Under the pieces are notes generated by a model, which saw nothing but the letters and a program-made list of their open reading frames with translations, had not been told where the DNA came from and searched no databases. Positions 45,229 through 63,479 of a stretch of 64,000 nucleotides of DNA are shown one piece after another; the stretch's first letter is position 1; every line of letters starts with the position of its first letter. Position numbers and translations under genes: made by a program. This DNA is from Onthophagus taurus (lineage: Eukaryota > Arthropoda > Insecta > Coleoptera > Scarabaeidae). Where the stretch lies: NCBI RefSeq assembly GCF_036711975.1, contig NC_091976.1, positions 16,802,001-16,866,000 of the forward strand, read 5' to 3'.

Positions 45229-46690
45229 AGGGTGACTGGTACATAAACATGAATATTGAAATACGTTGTTCTAGAGCTCACTTGTAATTGATTAAGCTAA
45301 ATATGCCTTATAGAAAAGTGAATAATTTAGAAAATATGTCAATTTTTTGCTTTTTGTACAAGTTCAGTACATAATCTTACAAATCTTGAAATTTAGAGAG
45401 TAATAATAGTGTCTTTGGCAATGTGTCGACTTCTCTGGATAGATTACATCCTAATACACATTTAAAGTCAAGAAATACTGTAAATATTTCGATGGTTTCA
45501 AAATACAGGAAGTGAAATATTCGGTTTTTAAGTTAATTGTCAAACAAAGTGTTTATTCATGAGCGTCTATTTCAAAATATCGATGATACATTCAGCATAC
45601 AAATTATTGTAAAAACTTCTCTGTTTTATTACCTTTCGAATGAGGTATGAAGCATGGCAAAATGTCTTTCCAATTAGCCAATAATAAGATAACGATTGGC
45701 GCGAGCACAATTTTGACAACCTATCCAATGTGAATAAAATTCTAAATCGATTACACCTGCGGTTGAAATTCAATTCATTAATGGTTAACAACCATCGGTT
45801 AAACAATTTTTTTACGTTTTGGTAGTAAGCCATGGAATTTAGACAGTTTTTTCGTTAATATTGTTTATTTTTATTTGAATAAAATTTTGGTTAAAATGTC
45901 ATTGTTTACAAATGATGAGTATGCCGACATCCTATTTATTTACGGTTTCTGTGACGGAAACGCATCAGCCGCTCATCGAGAATATCAGCAACGCTATCCA
46001 AATCGACGAATTCCTCATATTAGTGTATTTGGCGCCACTTATCGACGTTTAGCTGAGATTGGCAATTTAGTGTAGGACGTGCTGGATTTAATGTGGAAGA
46101 AGACATTTTGGAAACATTCGATGAAGCATCCACATGCAGTACAAGAAACGTCGCTGCTAATTTGGGGATATCACAATAAAAGTCTGGTCAACTCTTCGAC
46201 AAATGGGCAACCATCCTTATCATTATACACCTGTCCAGGCACTTGAAGACGGCGATCCTGAACGGAGGATTCAATTTTGCCGGTTTCTTTTAAATGCTGA
46301 CATTCAGGATGAATATTTCTTGAGAACGATTTTATGGACCGACGAATCGAAGTTTAACAGAGGAGGTATAACAAATCTTCATAATTTACATTATTGGACT
46401 GACGAAAATCCTTATCTAATGAAGGAAACGAGCAACCAAAGAAAATTTAGTGTGAATGTGTGGATAGGGCTCATTGGAAATAATTTGATTGGTCCTCATT
46501 TTTTTCCAGATCATTTAAATGGCGCAACGTATGGTGATTTTTTACATAATAATTTAATAGAAATGCTGGACCGTGTACCTTAAAAAACAGGAATAACTTG
46601 GTTTTCCAACATGATGGATGCCCTGCGCACTATTCGCAAAATTTGCGAAATTCATTAAATGAATTATTTCCTAACCATTCCTGATTTCGT
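45229..46690 (+). pseudogene. Tc1/mariner-like element (DUF4817-type), 3'-truncated
   Basis: A terminal-repeat-like ACAGGGTGACTGGTACATAA lies at 45229. The + strand ORF begins at 45896 and reads MSLFTNDEYADILFIYGFCD, GNASAAHREYQQRYPNRRIP and ISVFGATYRRLAEIGN, the N-terminal helix-turn-helix of DUF4817-type transposases. After stops come MGNHPYHYTPVQALEDGDPE, RTILWTDESKFNRGG (first catalytic Asp), FSVNVWIGLIGNNLIGPHFF and VFQHDGCPAHYSQNL (second Asp). It breaks off at about 46690, where a non-LTR fragment begins, so the third catalytic residue is missing. Confidence 0.8.
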
Positions 46691-46704
46691 TTTTTGCTTC
46701 TTCC

Positions 46705-47575
46705 TCCTAAATTATACTACAATATGCTGATGACACACAATTTTTAAATTACAATGTTACAGAAGAAGGTCTACACAGAAAAACTGTAATCTCAATGCAA
46801 GACGCAGAAATTTGGTTTAAAAGCAATGAAGTCATGCTAACTAGAGAGAAAACACAGATTATGAAGTTTTGTACGCGACTTGAAGGGAAAACAGAAACCG
46901 TAACACTTCTGGGAAGTATATTAAATAATACTCTTACCATTCAAAACAATGTCCTATACATGTCCAGTAAATTAAGTTCAATAATCTACACTATCAGTAT
47001 TAAATAGAACAGCAATGTATGAAGCGGCTCGCCAAGCTTATTTTTTAATGTTTCATAGTGCTGCAACATACGGAATCCTTCTGTGGGGTGCATATCCTCA
47101 TGCACGAAAAATATTTATAAAACAAAAAGAAGCAGTAAGAGCTCTTTATAAATTAAATTCTAAGGAAAGCTATAGGAATATATTCAAAAGTAATATACTT
47201 ACCATCCCAGCAAAATATATATTTGTGTGTATTTTGTAAATACTTACACGACAGAAAGGAGCAGAAACGCAGAAGTGTTTCGACCACCTAAACATCGTTT
47301 ACGGAAAACTCAACATGGTATCAACTATATATTGGAGTTCATCTGTATAATAAATTACCGGAAAATATCAAACTAGTGACACAGAAGACGTTCAAGAAAA
47401 AGTGAAATGTTTACTGCTAAATGGTGGGTTTTATTCTGTAGAAGAATATTTGGACGCTAAATTGTACTAAATTGTATTATTGTATGTTGTACCTATTATA
47501 TGTATAGAATGTGGCGAGCCGTATATTTCTTGTATGAATTAATTAGGCAATAAAGGATTTATTATTATTTATTAT
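46705..47575 (+). mobile_element. Non-LTR RT fragment with TTATTA 3' end
   Basis: The + strand reads LQYADDTQFLNYNVTEEGLH (YADD at about 46724), KSNEVMLTREKTQIMKF and LLGSILNNTLTI. In another frame it then reads YEAARQAYFLMFHSAATYGI, LLWGAYPHARKIF and KQKEAVRALYKL, the thumb and C-terminal region of Jockey-type RT. It ends with AATAAAGGATTTATTATTAT. It truncates the Tc1-like transposase on its left and is 5'-truncated. Confidence 0.8.
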
Positions 47576-47744
47576 AGTAAAAGTGACTGCATTATTTTTT
47601 TTAATTTCGGAAATATCAGTTTAAAACATTTTAGCTAGTTCCGTCCAACAATCGATTTTCGATTTTTATTTTTATGATAATTATTAGAGTGATCCCATAA
47701 ATAAGTAGTTTCCTATACGATGAATAACAATTAAAACTAGAACT
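47576..47744. other. Spacer before the Mutator-like element
   Basis: Short AT-rich spacer. Its end (AAAACTAGAACTAGCATTAG) and the sequence after 50417 share ACTAG-rich repeats that were split by the Mutator-like insertion. Confidence 0.4.
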
Positions 47745-47753
47745 AGCATTAGA
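47745..47753. repeat. 9-bp target-site duplication, left
   Basis: AGCATTAGA directly abuts the left terminal inverted repeat. It is identical to 50418-50426, directly after the right repeat. Confidence 0.85.
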
Positions 47754-50417
47754 ACCTCTCTTAAGCTGGCAGGACCATAATAGCAGAACCGATTGAGACC
47801 TATTGGATTATTTAGTACTTATTTTGTACTAATTTGTAGTTGTAATTTGACTTTTTGTCATTAAAGAGAAACTCGTGGCGCTGCTAGCTTAATATTAAGC
47901 TAGCAGGACCACTTCAAAAAAAAGACGTAAAAAAATAAAACAAAGGTGGATTTGAGAAGAGCTGAATTTGTACTAATTCGTACCACCGATAAAAAGTGTG
48001 TACTATGTACCGTTAAAGAGAAACGCGTGGCGCTGCTAGCTTAATGTTAAGCTAGCAGGACCACTTTTAAAAAAACTTAAAAAAATAAAAGAAAGGTGGA
48101 TTTAAGAAGATCTGAATTTGTACTAATTTGTACCACCGATAAAAAATGTGTACTATATGCAGTTAATAAAATGCGGGGGCGGTAGTTTAATACTAAAACC
48201 TACCAGCTTCAAGTGCACCAGTGGAAAGTGAGTTTAATAAATTAAAAACATTATTACTAAAAAATTGTTCATTACTGCGCATTGATGATTTTATACAGAA
48301 ACACGTACAATATTTACGTGGTGCACTGAAAATTGTCGACGCGGAAAGCAATATTAACAATACATATATATATCGCCTGCAGATTCGGAAGATTCTAACG
48401 TCAGTTTAATATCAGATCTGAATAATTCATGTCCTGCATTCAAAAATAATAGTAAACCGTCCGGTACATACCTTTGTCAAATCTGTAAGAAATCTGTCCA
48501 TGCATTACCTCAATGCTCCACATCGTATGACAATTTTGAAGATGGCTATGGTCAATGTCGTATATGCATAATGTGCAGAGATAATGTGCAAAATGCGAAA
48601 GTCATAATCGGAAGCCGCCAACAAGAAAATTGGCGTGGGCAGATAAAACAAAATAAAAATAAGAATTTATGCCTTGGAAAAATCCACATAAGATAATAGA
48701 CGCTCTTACAGCAAAAAAGGCTGCAAAATTACCAATTTTAAAAAAAGGTATAATATTTCTTTAAATGCAGTGAAAATTGAAAGCGGCAGTTACACCGTTA
48801 GTAACACTTGTGCATTTGATAGCATATTATTAATTTTATTTGCAGCGGGGCATGATTTGCCTAATAATTGTTTTTCAAATTAATTATTTATGCGATAAAG
48901 AACGGCATTAGCCAGTATGTTTATAAATTGCGCGCGCAAATTTTATTGGAAACATATCCGGTATCTGATATAGGAGGGTGTAAAAACATAAATTCTGAAA
49001 CGAATGTAGGGTATTTAGCTGGCATATTATTTAAAGAAACACCCAGTTTTAAAGAAACAACTCAATGTAACTATGATCGCGCCACGATATAAAAAGTTGT
49101 CAGTGATTCAAATAGAAGACACAAAAATTATGGACGATACTAACTTTAATAAAGTTATCGCGCAAAGTTTACACCTACCCGACCACCGTTGCTGCACAGA
49201 ATTCTGTGTTGGAATTGAAAAAACCACGCTGTCTGAAACAGGCGAGTATTTTACATTTTAAAAATAAATATCAACATTACAATAGCATGTAAAGTTTCTG
49301 AAACGAAAGATATTGGACGTTAAATCATATTTATTGAATATACCTGCTAGCGTTGTCTCTGTTTCCATCGACTATGAATAAGGACGTACTCCTTACTTAG
49401 TCAACACTGACTGGATCGGTTAGTTAGCGGTTAATTTGTTTCAGAAACCAGCCGTAGTTCTGTTTCTTCGTTTACTAAAAAAATAACTTAATTACTTATT
49501 TTAATTGCGCTGGTTATATTGTTTCAGGAGACATTATAATTTTCGAAATATTCACAACAAGTACAGGTATTCAAATAAGGATTGCGGATATTAATAAAAC
49601 CTGCAGCAATCCCCAAAACGGAAACACTTATAGTTTAATTGGAATAGTTTCTTATAAAGAGCCCGTGATAACAAGGCTAAATGAAAGTATAGTGTTAAAA
49701 CAAATGGGACACTACACGGGAGTATATTTAAGAGACTTTAACAGACCTTAACAAAAAAGAAATAATTCTTAAAAACAATGCAAAAATAACACCAGCATTA
49801 TTAATATACGCCAAGCAGAATAGTTGTTAATTTTATTTGTGCAATATATTTAAGCAGTCATTATTATTTCTTGTTGATTGTTATTATAAATGACATGTAA
49901 AGGTTTTGTCATTGTATTAATATATACAATAAATATTAATATATTTATTGTTTTACATTGTTACAATAAAGATTCTTTTATAAATAATATTTTTTTACGC
50001 AGTGCATTTGTTATATTTTCCGTCCCCGCATATTCTTAAGTGCATATAGTACACATTTTTTATGGTTGGTACAAATTAGTACAAATTCAGATCTTCTTAA
50101 ATCCACCTTTCTTTTATTTTTTTAAGTTTTTTTTTAAGTGGTCCTGCTGGCTTAATATTAAGCTAGCAGCGCCACGTGTTTCTCTTTAACGGTACATAGT
50201 ATACACTTTTTATCGGTGGTACAAATTCAGCTCTTCTCAAATCCACCTTTGTTTTATTTTTATACGTCTTTTTTTTGAAGTGGTCCTGCTAGCTTAATAT
50301 TAAGCTAGCAGCGCCATGAGTTTCTCTTTAATGGCAAATTAGTACAAAATAAGTACTAAATAATCCAATAGGTCTCAATCGGTTCTGCCATTATGGTCCT
50401 GCCAGCTTAAGAGAGGT
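47754..50417 (+). mobile_element. Mutator-like transposon (MULE), complete ends, decayed coding region
   Basis: 2,664 bp. The TIRs start ACCTCTCTTAAGCTGGCAGG: left at 47754 to about 48185, right about 50019-50417. A 9-bp TSD and long TIRs are the hallmark of the Mutator superfamily. The + strand coding pieces, in order, are these. SSAPVESEFNKLKTLLLKN and LRIDDFIQKHVQYLRG, at 48206-48409, possibly the end of a transposase. A Cys-rich segment LCQICKKSVHALPQCSTSYD..YGQCRICIMC at about 48472-48580. A box SYTVSNTCAFDSILLILFAA at 48788-48847. ISQYVYKLRAQILLETYPVS, DIGGCKNINSETNVGYL, and TPSFKETTQC. Then NTYSLIGIVSYKEP, MGHYTGVYLRDF and ITPALLIYAKQ at 49628-49828. Stops and shifts make it inactive. 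The DDE catalytic core is not seen and is probably deleted, so this may be an internally deleted copy. Confidence 0.8.
47881..47906. repeat. 26-bp palindrome within the MULE inverted repeat
   Basis: A perfect palindrome: CTGCTAGCTTAAT followed by its own reverse complement. It recurs at 48033-48058 (central mismatch), 50144-50169 (one arm mismatch) and 50286-50311 (perfect), each within a repeat of about 150 bp. Four spaced palindromes at the element ends suggest transposase-binding or structure-forming sites. Confidence 0.8.
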
Positions 50418-50426
50418 AGCATTAGA
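50418..50426. repeat. 9-bp target-site duplication, right
   Basis: AGCATTAGA, identical to 47745-47753. Confidence 0.85.
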
Positions 50427-50894
50427 ACTAGCACTAGATCTGGAACTAGAAAGATTCGGATTTAACCATCTTAAGACACGTACTTACATCTAAACCCCAA
50501 TGTTTCTAGTTCTAGAGTAAGTTTTACTTTTCGTTCAATAAAAATATACAACAACCTAGCGTTAAATAACAATTAAAACTAGAATTACCGTCCTTAATTT
50601 ATACATCGTACAGACAATTCAGGGAATACCCCGAGTTTATCTATGAAAATGGACAGAGCAACTTAGGGAATAACCCGAGTTAGATTCTATCTATGAGAGC
50701 TAACATTTATATTTAAATATACTTATGTATTAAATAGATAATATTAATAGATTTTACTGTTTTTAAATTTAAAATTTTCTTGCATGAAATTTTCAATTTT
50801 GTTGTCATTAATAGATGGCGCTATAAAACGTCAAAAGTCAAAACTTTTATCTGTCACAACAAACTAAAACATAATTTTATAAAAACCTTTAAAA
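50427..50894. other. Spacer and presumed promoter region of Dim1
   Basis: ACTAG-rich repeat remains run to about 50560 (including CTAAACCCCAATGTTTCTAG at about 50494). AT-rich sequence without a recognisable TATA box then runs up to the Dim1 start. The MULE lies less than 500 bp from the gene. Confidence 0.4.
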
Positions 50895-51437
50895 ATGTCG
50901 TATATGTTAGCACATTTACACAATGGTTGGCAAGTAGACCAAGCCATACTATCAGAAGAAGATAGAGTTGTTGTAAGTAATCGTCTATAATCCGTTTTAA
51001 AATTTTAACCTACATTTCAATTTTTTTGAGGTTAGGTGATACGTTTTGGTCACGATTGGGACCCTTCTTGTATGAAAATGGATGAAGTTCTTTATAGTAT
51101 TGCAGATAAAGTGAAGAATTTTGCCGTGATTTATTTAGTAGATATAACGGAAGTCCCTGATTTTAATAAAATGTAAAAATGATTTTGAGGTTATGATAGA
51201 TTTTTTTTAAACCTTTTTTTTAGGTATGAATTGTATGATCCATGCACTGTGATGTTTTTCTTTCGGAATAAACACATTATGATCGATTTGGGTACTGGTA
51301 ATAACAATAAAATTAATTGGCCTTTGGAGGATAAACAAGAAATGATTGATATCATTGAAACTGTTTACCGAGGGGCTAGAAAAGGACGAGGTTTAGTGGT
51401 TTCCCCGAAAGATTACTCTACCAAATATAGATATTAA
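50895..51437 (+). CDS. Dim1: Dim1/TXNL4A, U5 snRNP thioredoxin-like protein
   Basis: Three exons: 50895-50972, 51036-51172 and 51224-51437. They total 429 bp and encode 142 aa, the standard length of this highly conserved family. The protein starts MSYMLAHLHNGWQVDQAILS and contains VIRFGHDWDPSCMKMDEVL, YLVDITEVPDFNKMYELYDP, CTVMFFFRNKHIMIDLGTGN, NNKINW and the C-terminal GLVVSPKDYSTKYRY. It has a thioredoxin fold without the CxxC redox pair (WDPSC occupies that region). It works in the nucleus as a component of the U5 and U4/U6.U5 particles needed for pre-mRNA splicing. The reading is clean, with canonical introns of 63 and 51 bp. It is convergent with syndapin: 474 bp separate the stop codons. 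Confidence 0.97.
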
Positions 51438-51911
51438 TTTATTATAATTGTATTAGAATAAGGATTAAATTAAAGTCGAGTTTTAAAATAACTGAAATTT
51501 CTTCATTTATGTACAGAAACAAATATTTAATCAAAGTAGTACTCCTATTATAAATAATTTACACATATATCAACGTTAACTTGTATGTTTTTTAAATGTT
51601 ATTGGTTTTTTATTCCACTATTTCTCGTATGTGTTTATTTATATACATACATATCATGTTCTAAAACATATAATAGGCCTATTTCCTTCTACTTTTTCAA
51701 TTTTATAACCAATATTAATGGGTATATTTCATAAATTATCTTGGTGTTCCTTATACCTACTTAATACATTTGTACAATACTCTAAAATAAAAGAAACCTT
51801 TTTTAATTTTTTCGTTTTTCTAAATATTTCGTTTCATTTCCTCTCCATATTGTTTTTAAATTTTGAGCAAAGCTCCTTTTTATTTTTAAAACTTTTTATT
51901 AATAATTAAAA
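51438..51911. other. Convergent 3' region between Dim1 and syndapin
   Basis: It holds the 3' UTRs of both genes. TTTATT at 51895-51900 is AATAAA on the - strand, 12 bases after the syndapin stop, and may be its poly(A) signal. The Dim1 side has only AATAAG-like variants. Confidence 0.5.
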
Positions 51912-59083
<7,172 letters not shown>

Positions 59084-60489
59084 CTAAAAATAACGAAAAA
59101 AAAAATGCATAAAAAAAAATTGAATTTTTGATTTTCTTTTTAACCAAATCATAAAAAATCATCGAATACGTAACGCTTCGTTTCTTCTATAAATAACGAT
59201 TGTAACACCGAAAATAATTTGCATTTCATTGTTATTTGTGATTCATGACAACAGAATGAATGGTTTTGTTTATTTACGATAGCATAAAAAGACGCAAAAA
59301 GTTTCTTTGCGTAACTCTTTAAAGTATTCACGTGATTTAAAATTATTGGGTGTTTGTTTTATCGAAAAAGGTTTAAAAAATTTAATGTTTATTAATTTAT
59401 GATCTAGATTAAATTATCTGTTTAAAGTATGACCTAAATACATTAGATTTTACTTCGAATACAACCAAAATATCTAGAACTCTGGTCATGCTGGTTTTAA
59501 TTGCCTCTTACATATTCAATTTTATTTTTAATGCACAGATCGTGTTTAAAGTATGTTTAAGGAGTGTTTATTATTTTTATTAAAAAAACAATAAAGGAGA
59601 CTTGCAATTTTGTGAACAAATTTCTGAATTAATTGAAATTTTAACTTAACATTACTAACTCATGGACAATTAAATAAAAAAAAATAATTAATTAAGTGGA
59701 ATGGTGGCCCGAAGTGACAGCAGAGTGTATCTATATTTTCTAAGTAAAGGAAAATTAAAGATAGCTGATGCCTACAAGATTACAAAGGCGTGATGGATAT
59801 CTAAACCTGTGACACAATCGATGAGAAAACCAATTACATTTTCCTAGCATTTTTGGCAAAAATTTCGCAAGATAAGTTATTTTAGACACACGCGCCAGAT
59901 ATTTAACCAAGAGATTTCTTGTTGGGCAAGTTTTGACAATGAAAAAATGTTCTGAAGACATGAAAGTAAGACTAGTTAATGTTAATAGGTTCTCACAAAA
60001 ACAGAGTGAAGATCCAGCTGTTTATAAAAAAATAAGTCTCCTAAATGAAAAATTATAAATACCTTTTGAAGCGATTATAAGAGGCTGCAGCTCCCCAATT
60101 CTACCCAATTCTGACTCTCACCTCCAAAGTGATGGTCCCTGGATACCTAAGCAACCCTACGGAAGACTGTGGAAATCATCCCCAAGAGAAAGCAGGTCAT
60201 GACTAATGAGAGCGGAAGAAATGGTCTTCCGAAAATGGGATAGGTGAACTACCCGCTACTGTAAAAATTATACCAGTTAGAGAACCCAAACGATTGTCTC
60301 CGAACGAAGGATGGATTCTCCGAAATAGACCTATGCTATTGAACGTGAAATATGTTTTTGGAACGTAAGAAAGCAAGAACGCAAAAGACGAATGTTCAGA
60401 ATGCAATACTAAAAGAACAAGTTCGTGACCAGAACGTGTGGAGGATGAGGTACAACAGTGAGATATATCAGTTTTTAAAATATATCATC
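59084..60489. other. Presumed syndapin 5' intron or upstream region
   Basis: A good acceptor for the 59083 exon shows that an upstream exon exists, but none of the expected F-BAR N-terminal sequence is readable here on the - strand. No element motif is recognised either. Confidence 0.4.
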
Positions 60490-61210
60490 TTTATATCATT
60501 TATATACAGGTGTCTCACGTAACTGGTTCGTCAGAACTTTCTTTAGAGGTTTTTCTTTTGGCTTTTCGAGTGCCAAGTTATACTCCGTTAGCGATTTCCC
60601 ATAGAGATCCCATGTATGTTCGAGTTTAGAATGACGAACTTTATTATACATGGAATTTGGATAGCAATTTATGTGTTATGGGTCAATTGGGGGTGGATTA
60701 ATTAGGGTATCTCACGTAACTGGTTCGTTAGAACTTTTTAGGTTCCACTATTCGTAGTTTTGAAATTTTGGTAGCATCATTTCGATCTAAAATATTTTCA
60801 AGATGGCCGCCACTTCCGGTCTACCGGAACTAGACCATAACTTCGTTATTTTAAATGGAATGCCATAGTTTTTATTACACCCTTTAATTGTACGTAAAAA
60901 AATAGGTTGACTTTGATAAAAGTTATTGGTACCTAGCGTTTTTTGTTTTCGAGCTATTTTGGTTTCAACCTTTTTTTGATAAATTTCAACATGCTCTTTA
61001 AAACTCCATATCTCAGCCAACGTTCATTCAAAAAAGATCTATATTGGCACGATTACTCTTCAGATGCTATCAAATATATTGTTATTTGTTGTATTGGAGT
61101 ATCTGATACAGGCTGGTCAAAAATTGAATTACTGTTTCTCCATATTCAATGGCGAGAAAGTCTAAAATGTTAAATGGAATGCCCCATATTTTTTTAGCCT
61201 ATCAGAAAGG
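60490..61210. repeat. Two element ends with CTCACGTAACTGGTTCGT
   Basis: CTCACGTAACTGGTTCGTCA (about 60514) and CTCACGTAACTGGTTCGTTA (about 60713) are in the same orientation, each preceded by a GGTGT/GGTAT step and followed by AGAACTTT. Downstream are AATGGAATGCCATAGTTTTT and ATGGAATGCCCCATATTTTT, and CAAGATGGCCGCCACTTCCG. This looks like a non-autonomous DNA-element family with two ends or two copies. The class is unknown. Confidence 0.5.
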
Positions 61211-61369
61211 GAATTTAATTCTCTACAAATTATCTATAAACATTCCTATACCTATTTATTGTAGTTACTCTCGTATTGGGAAATCTATCAAAACATGCAA
61301 GAATTGCAGGAAACCGTATGTATTTTTATTAGAAGGCCATGACATTTTGAAAGTTTTTTGTTTAATTTA

Positions 61370-61455
61370 TTTATCGGACAGGGGGAAGTAGAGGCAAAGG
61401 TTAAGGGAGGCCAAGGCCCGACTTCGGCTGTAGAACCTCAAAAGAAGTAGAAGTA
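61370..61455 (+). mobile_element. C-terminus of a non-LTR retrotransposon ORF2
   Basis: The + strand reads SDRGK then, after a stop, RQRLREAKARLRL and NLKRSR. This follows the C-terminal pattern DRGxWRxxVREAKARxGL seen in some non-LTR ORF2 proteins and is followed by an AAGAAGTAGAAG tail. Only the last few dozen codons are present. Confidence 0.45.
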
Positions 61456-62930
61456 TTATAGAGGAAAGGGAAAGTTAGTAGCTATGTCATTATTGGTTAA
61501 AAGAAAAATCATTTGGGAAAATTAATATCTCAGTTGCGAAGGAGAGACGATCCAATATTTCCTTGTTTCATTTCATACAAAGTTTCTATCAGTGACAATC
61601 TATAATGGAGAAACATAAGAAATAAACAGAAATACTGAACAATATAGATAACAAACTCTGGAGTACCATAAAGCCCAGTTTTAGACCTACTGTGGAATAT
61701 TTCTTAAGCCAAACATCTTGCTGCAAATGTTGACGATTGGATGTAACGAGGAAGTTGTAAACCATGAGTTTAAGCATAAGGTACGGCATGAAAATGAACC
61801 CGCAAATGAGCGATGAGGAAAGTAGTCATATAAATATATTAGTGTTACATTTACAACTCATAGAATGCTGTTGGTGCTAGTTTGCCAATATTAAAGGAAA
61901 TGTTAGTACTTCAAAGAAATAATTAAGCATATCTATACGGGAAGGGATGCGTTGATTTCCCCACCTAACACGATCCATTTCGGAAGACGAGAATGAGGAA
62001 GTTTAGAGCGAACTTACAATCAAGAAAAAAAGGAACCTTTCATAGAGAACATTTGTTTCTTTACATGACTAGTGATAGAAGCAACGAAGAAACATAAGAT
62101 TGATATGTATATACAGTCTCCGCTAATGACGGCTAATTTTATTTTTTTAAATGGTTCACAATGGATATATGATATATTATGGACATCTCACAATTAAATA
62201 TTGATTAATTTTTATTATTTGATTAAATAAAAATTTGTGACGCGCATAGCGTTCAGGAATGGAATTCTTGCTGACCAAACCTACAAATTTAAAACAGCAA
62301 TTTACAAATGAAAAAGGAGTGAGCAGCATCACACACAAAGTGTCATAAAAGCAATCTCGATTTAGTTTAATGCGTCTTTTAGGAGCAAAGGTCAATTAAA
62401 AGCATCGAGTACTGAAAGTTTAGCTCAGTGACATCAATACATTCACAAAACAATTAAAAAAAAGTATTTTAAATTAGGAGACACTACTTAATAAAAAATG
62501 GAAAGAACGCGGTCGAGGTTATCGAAAATTTATGTATTGTATATGTAGCGCAGCACAATTTCTATGAGTAGTACAAAAATAAATAAATCACGTATTGGGA
62601 TTATAAAAGCTTATCTTATTTCACAGACAACAGATTATCGAAACTTTTACCAAATTGGTATAGAAAAAAATATCATCTAGGAACATCTTCTCACTACTGC
62701 AGACTCAACAAATTCGAATTTTATAAATAAACTACTTAATGGGCCTTTATATTTAAAAGAAATCTTGCAGCTAATGTTTGCGTCAATCAAGGACAATAAT
62801 TGAGAATTGAGTGTGACATGAAGTTGCACAAATCTCACTTATATCCTATATCATATATCAAAGTCAATGTTCGGATGACTTCCAAAACCGACTAACGTTT
62901 TATCAATAAGCAGTTTAGGCATATATGAAT
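61456..62930. other. No assigned feature
   Basis: Mixed AT-rich sequence. No gene, terminal repeat or family motif can be supported. Confidence 0.35.
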
Positions 62931-62939
62931 AAGTCAAAG

Positions 62940-63060
62940 CTATTTTGCTGATCTGTTTTCTGATGAATCAACATTTATGAACAACGGAGACGAAAACTCT
63001 CGCCGGGCTCGTGAATGTCGCAGTGAAATTTAGTACGCGACTAATATCGAAATTTTTTTG
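62940..63060 (+). pseudogene. Possible Tc1/mariner-type transposase scrap
   Basis: The + strand reads LFSDESTFMNNGDENSRRAR, resembling the FSDEATFxxNGxVN block around the first catalytic Asp of Tc1/mariner-type transposases. Nothing else of the protein is readable. Confidence 0.35.
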
Positions 63061-63479
63061 AGTGAGAACTACCACGATTTTTGAAGATGTAAGGAGACTT
63101 GTTGATGTGCGAGAAAGCAGCTTGTTTCAATGCGATGGCTGCTCTGCACATTAGACACTAAAACTTTTGTCAAAGCGTATCAATAGGAGATGGAATGTTG
63201 CATTTTAAAAAGTACAGAAATTGCAAATACCACTGAATCTTCAAGGTTCCACTTTTCATTAATTTGCTGTCATTAATTCATTAATTTCAAATGTCTATTT
63301 CAAATGTATATTGGTATATATGAAAGGAACACAAGATTTGAATACACAACTTATATGAAACAACTTCAATATGTGTTTAGTGCTACTTGCTTGACGCAAA
63401 GAGTTAAAATGTTGTTTATGATAACAGATATCAAATAGTAAATTCTGGTTCATAAACGCAGTCGGTACAAGAAGTCCTA

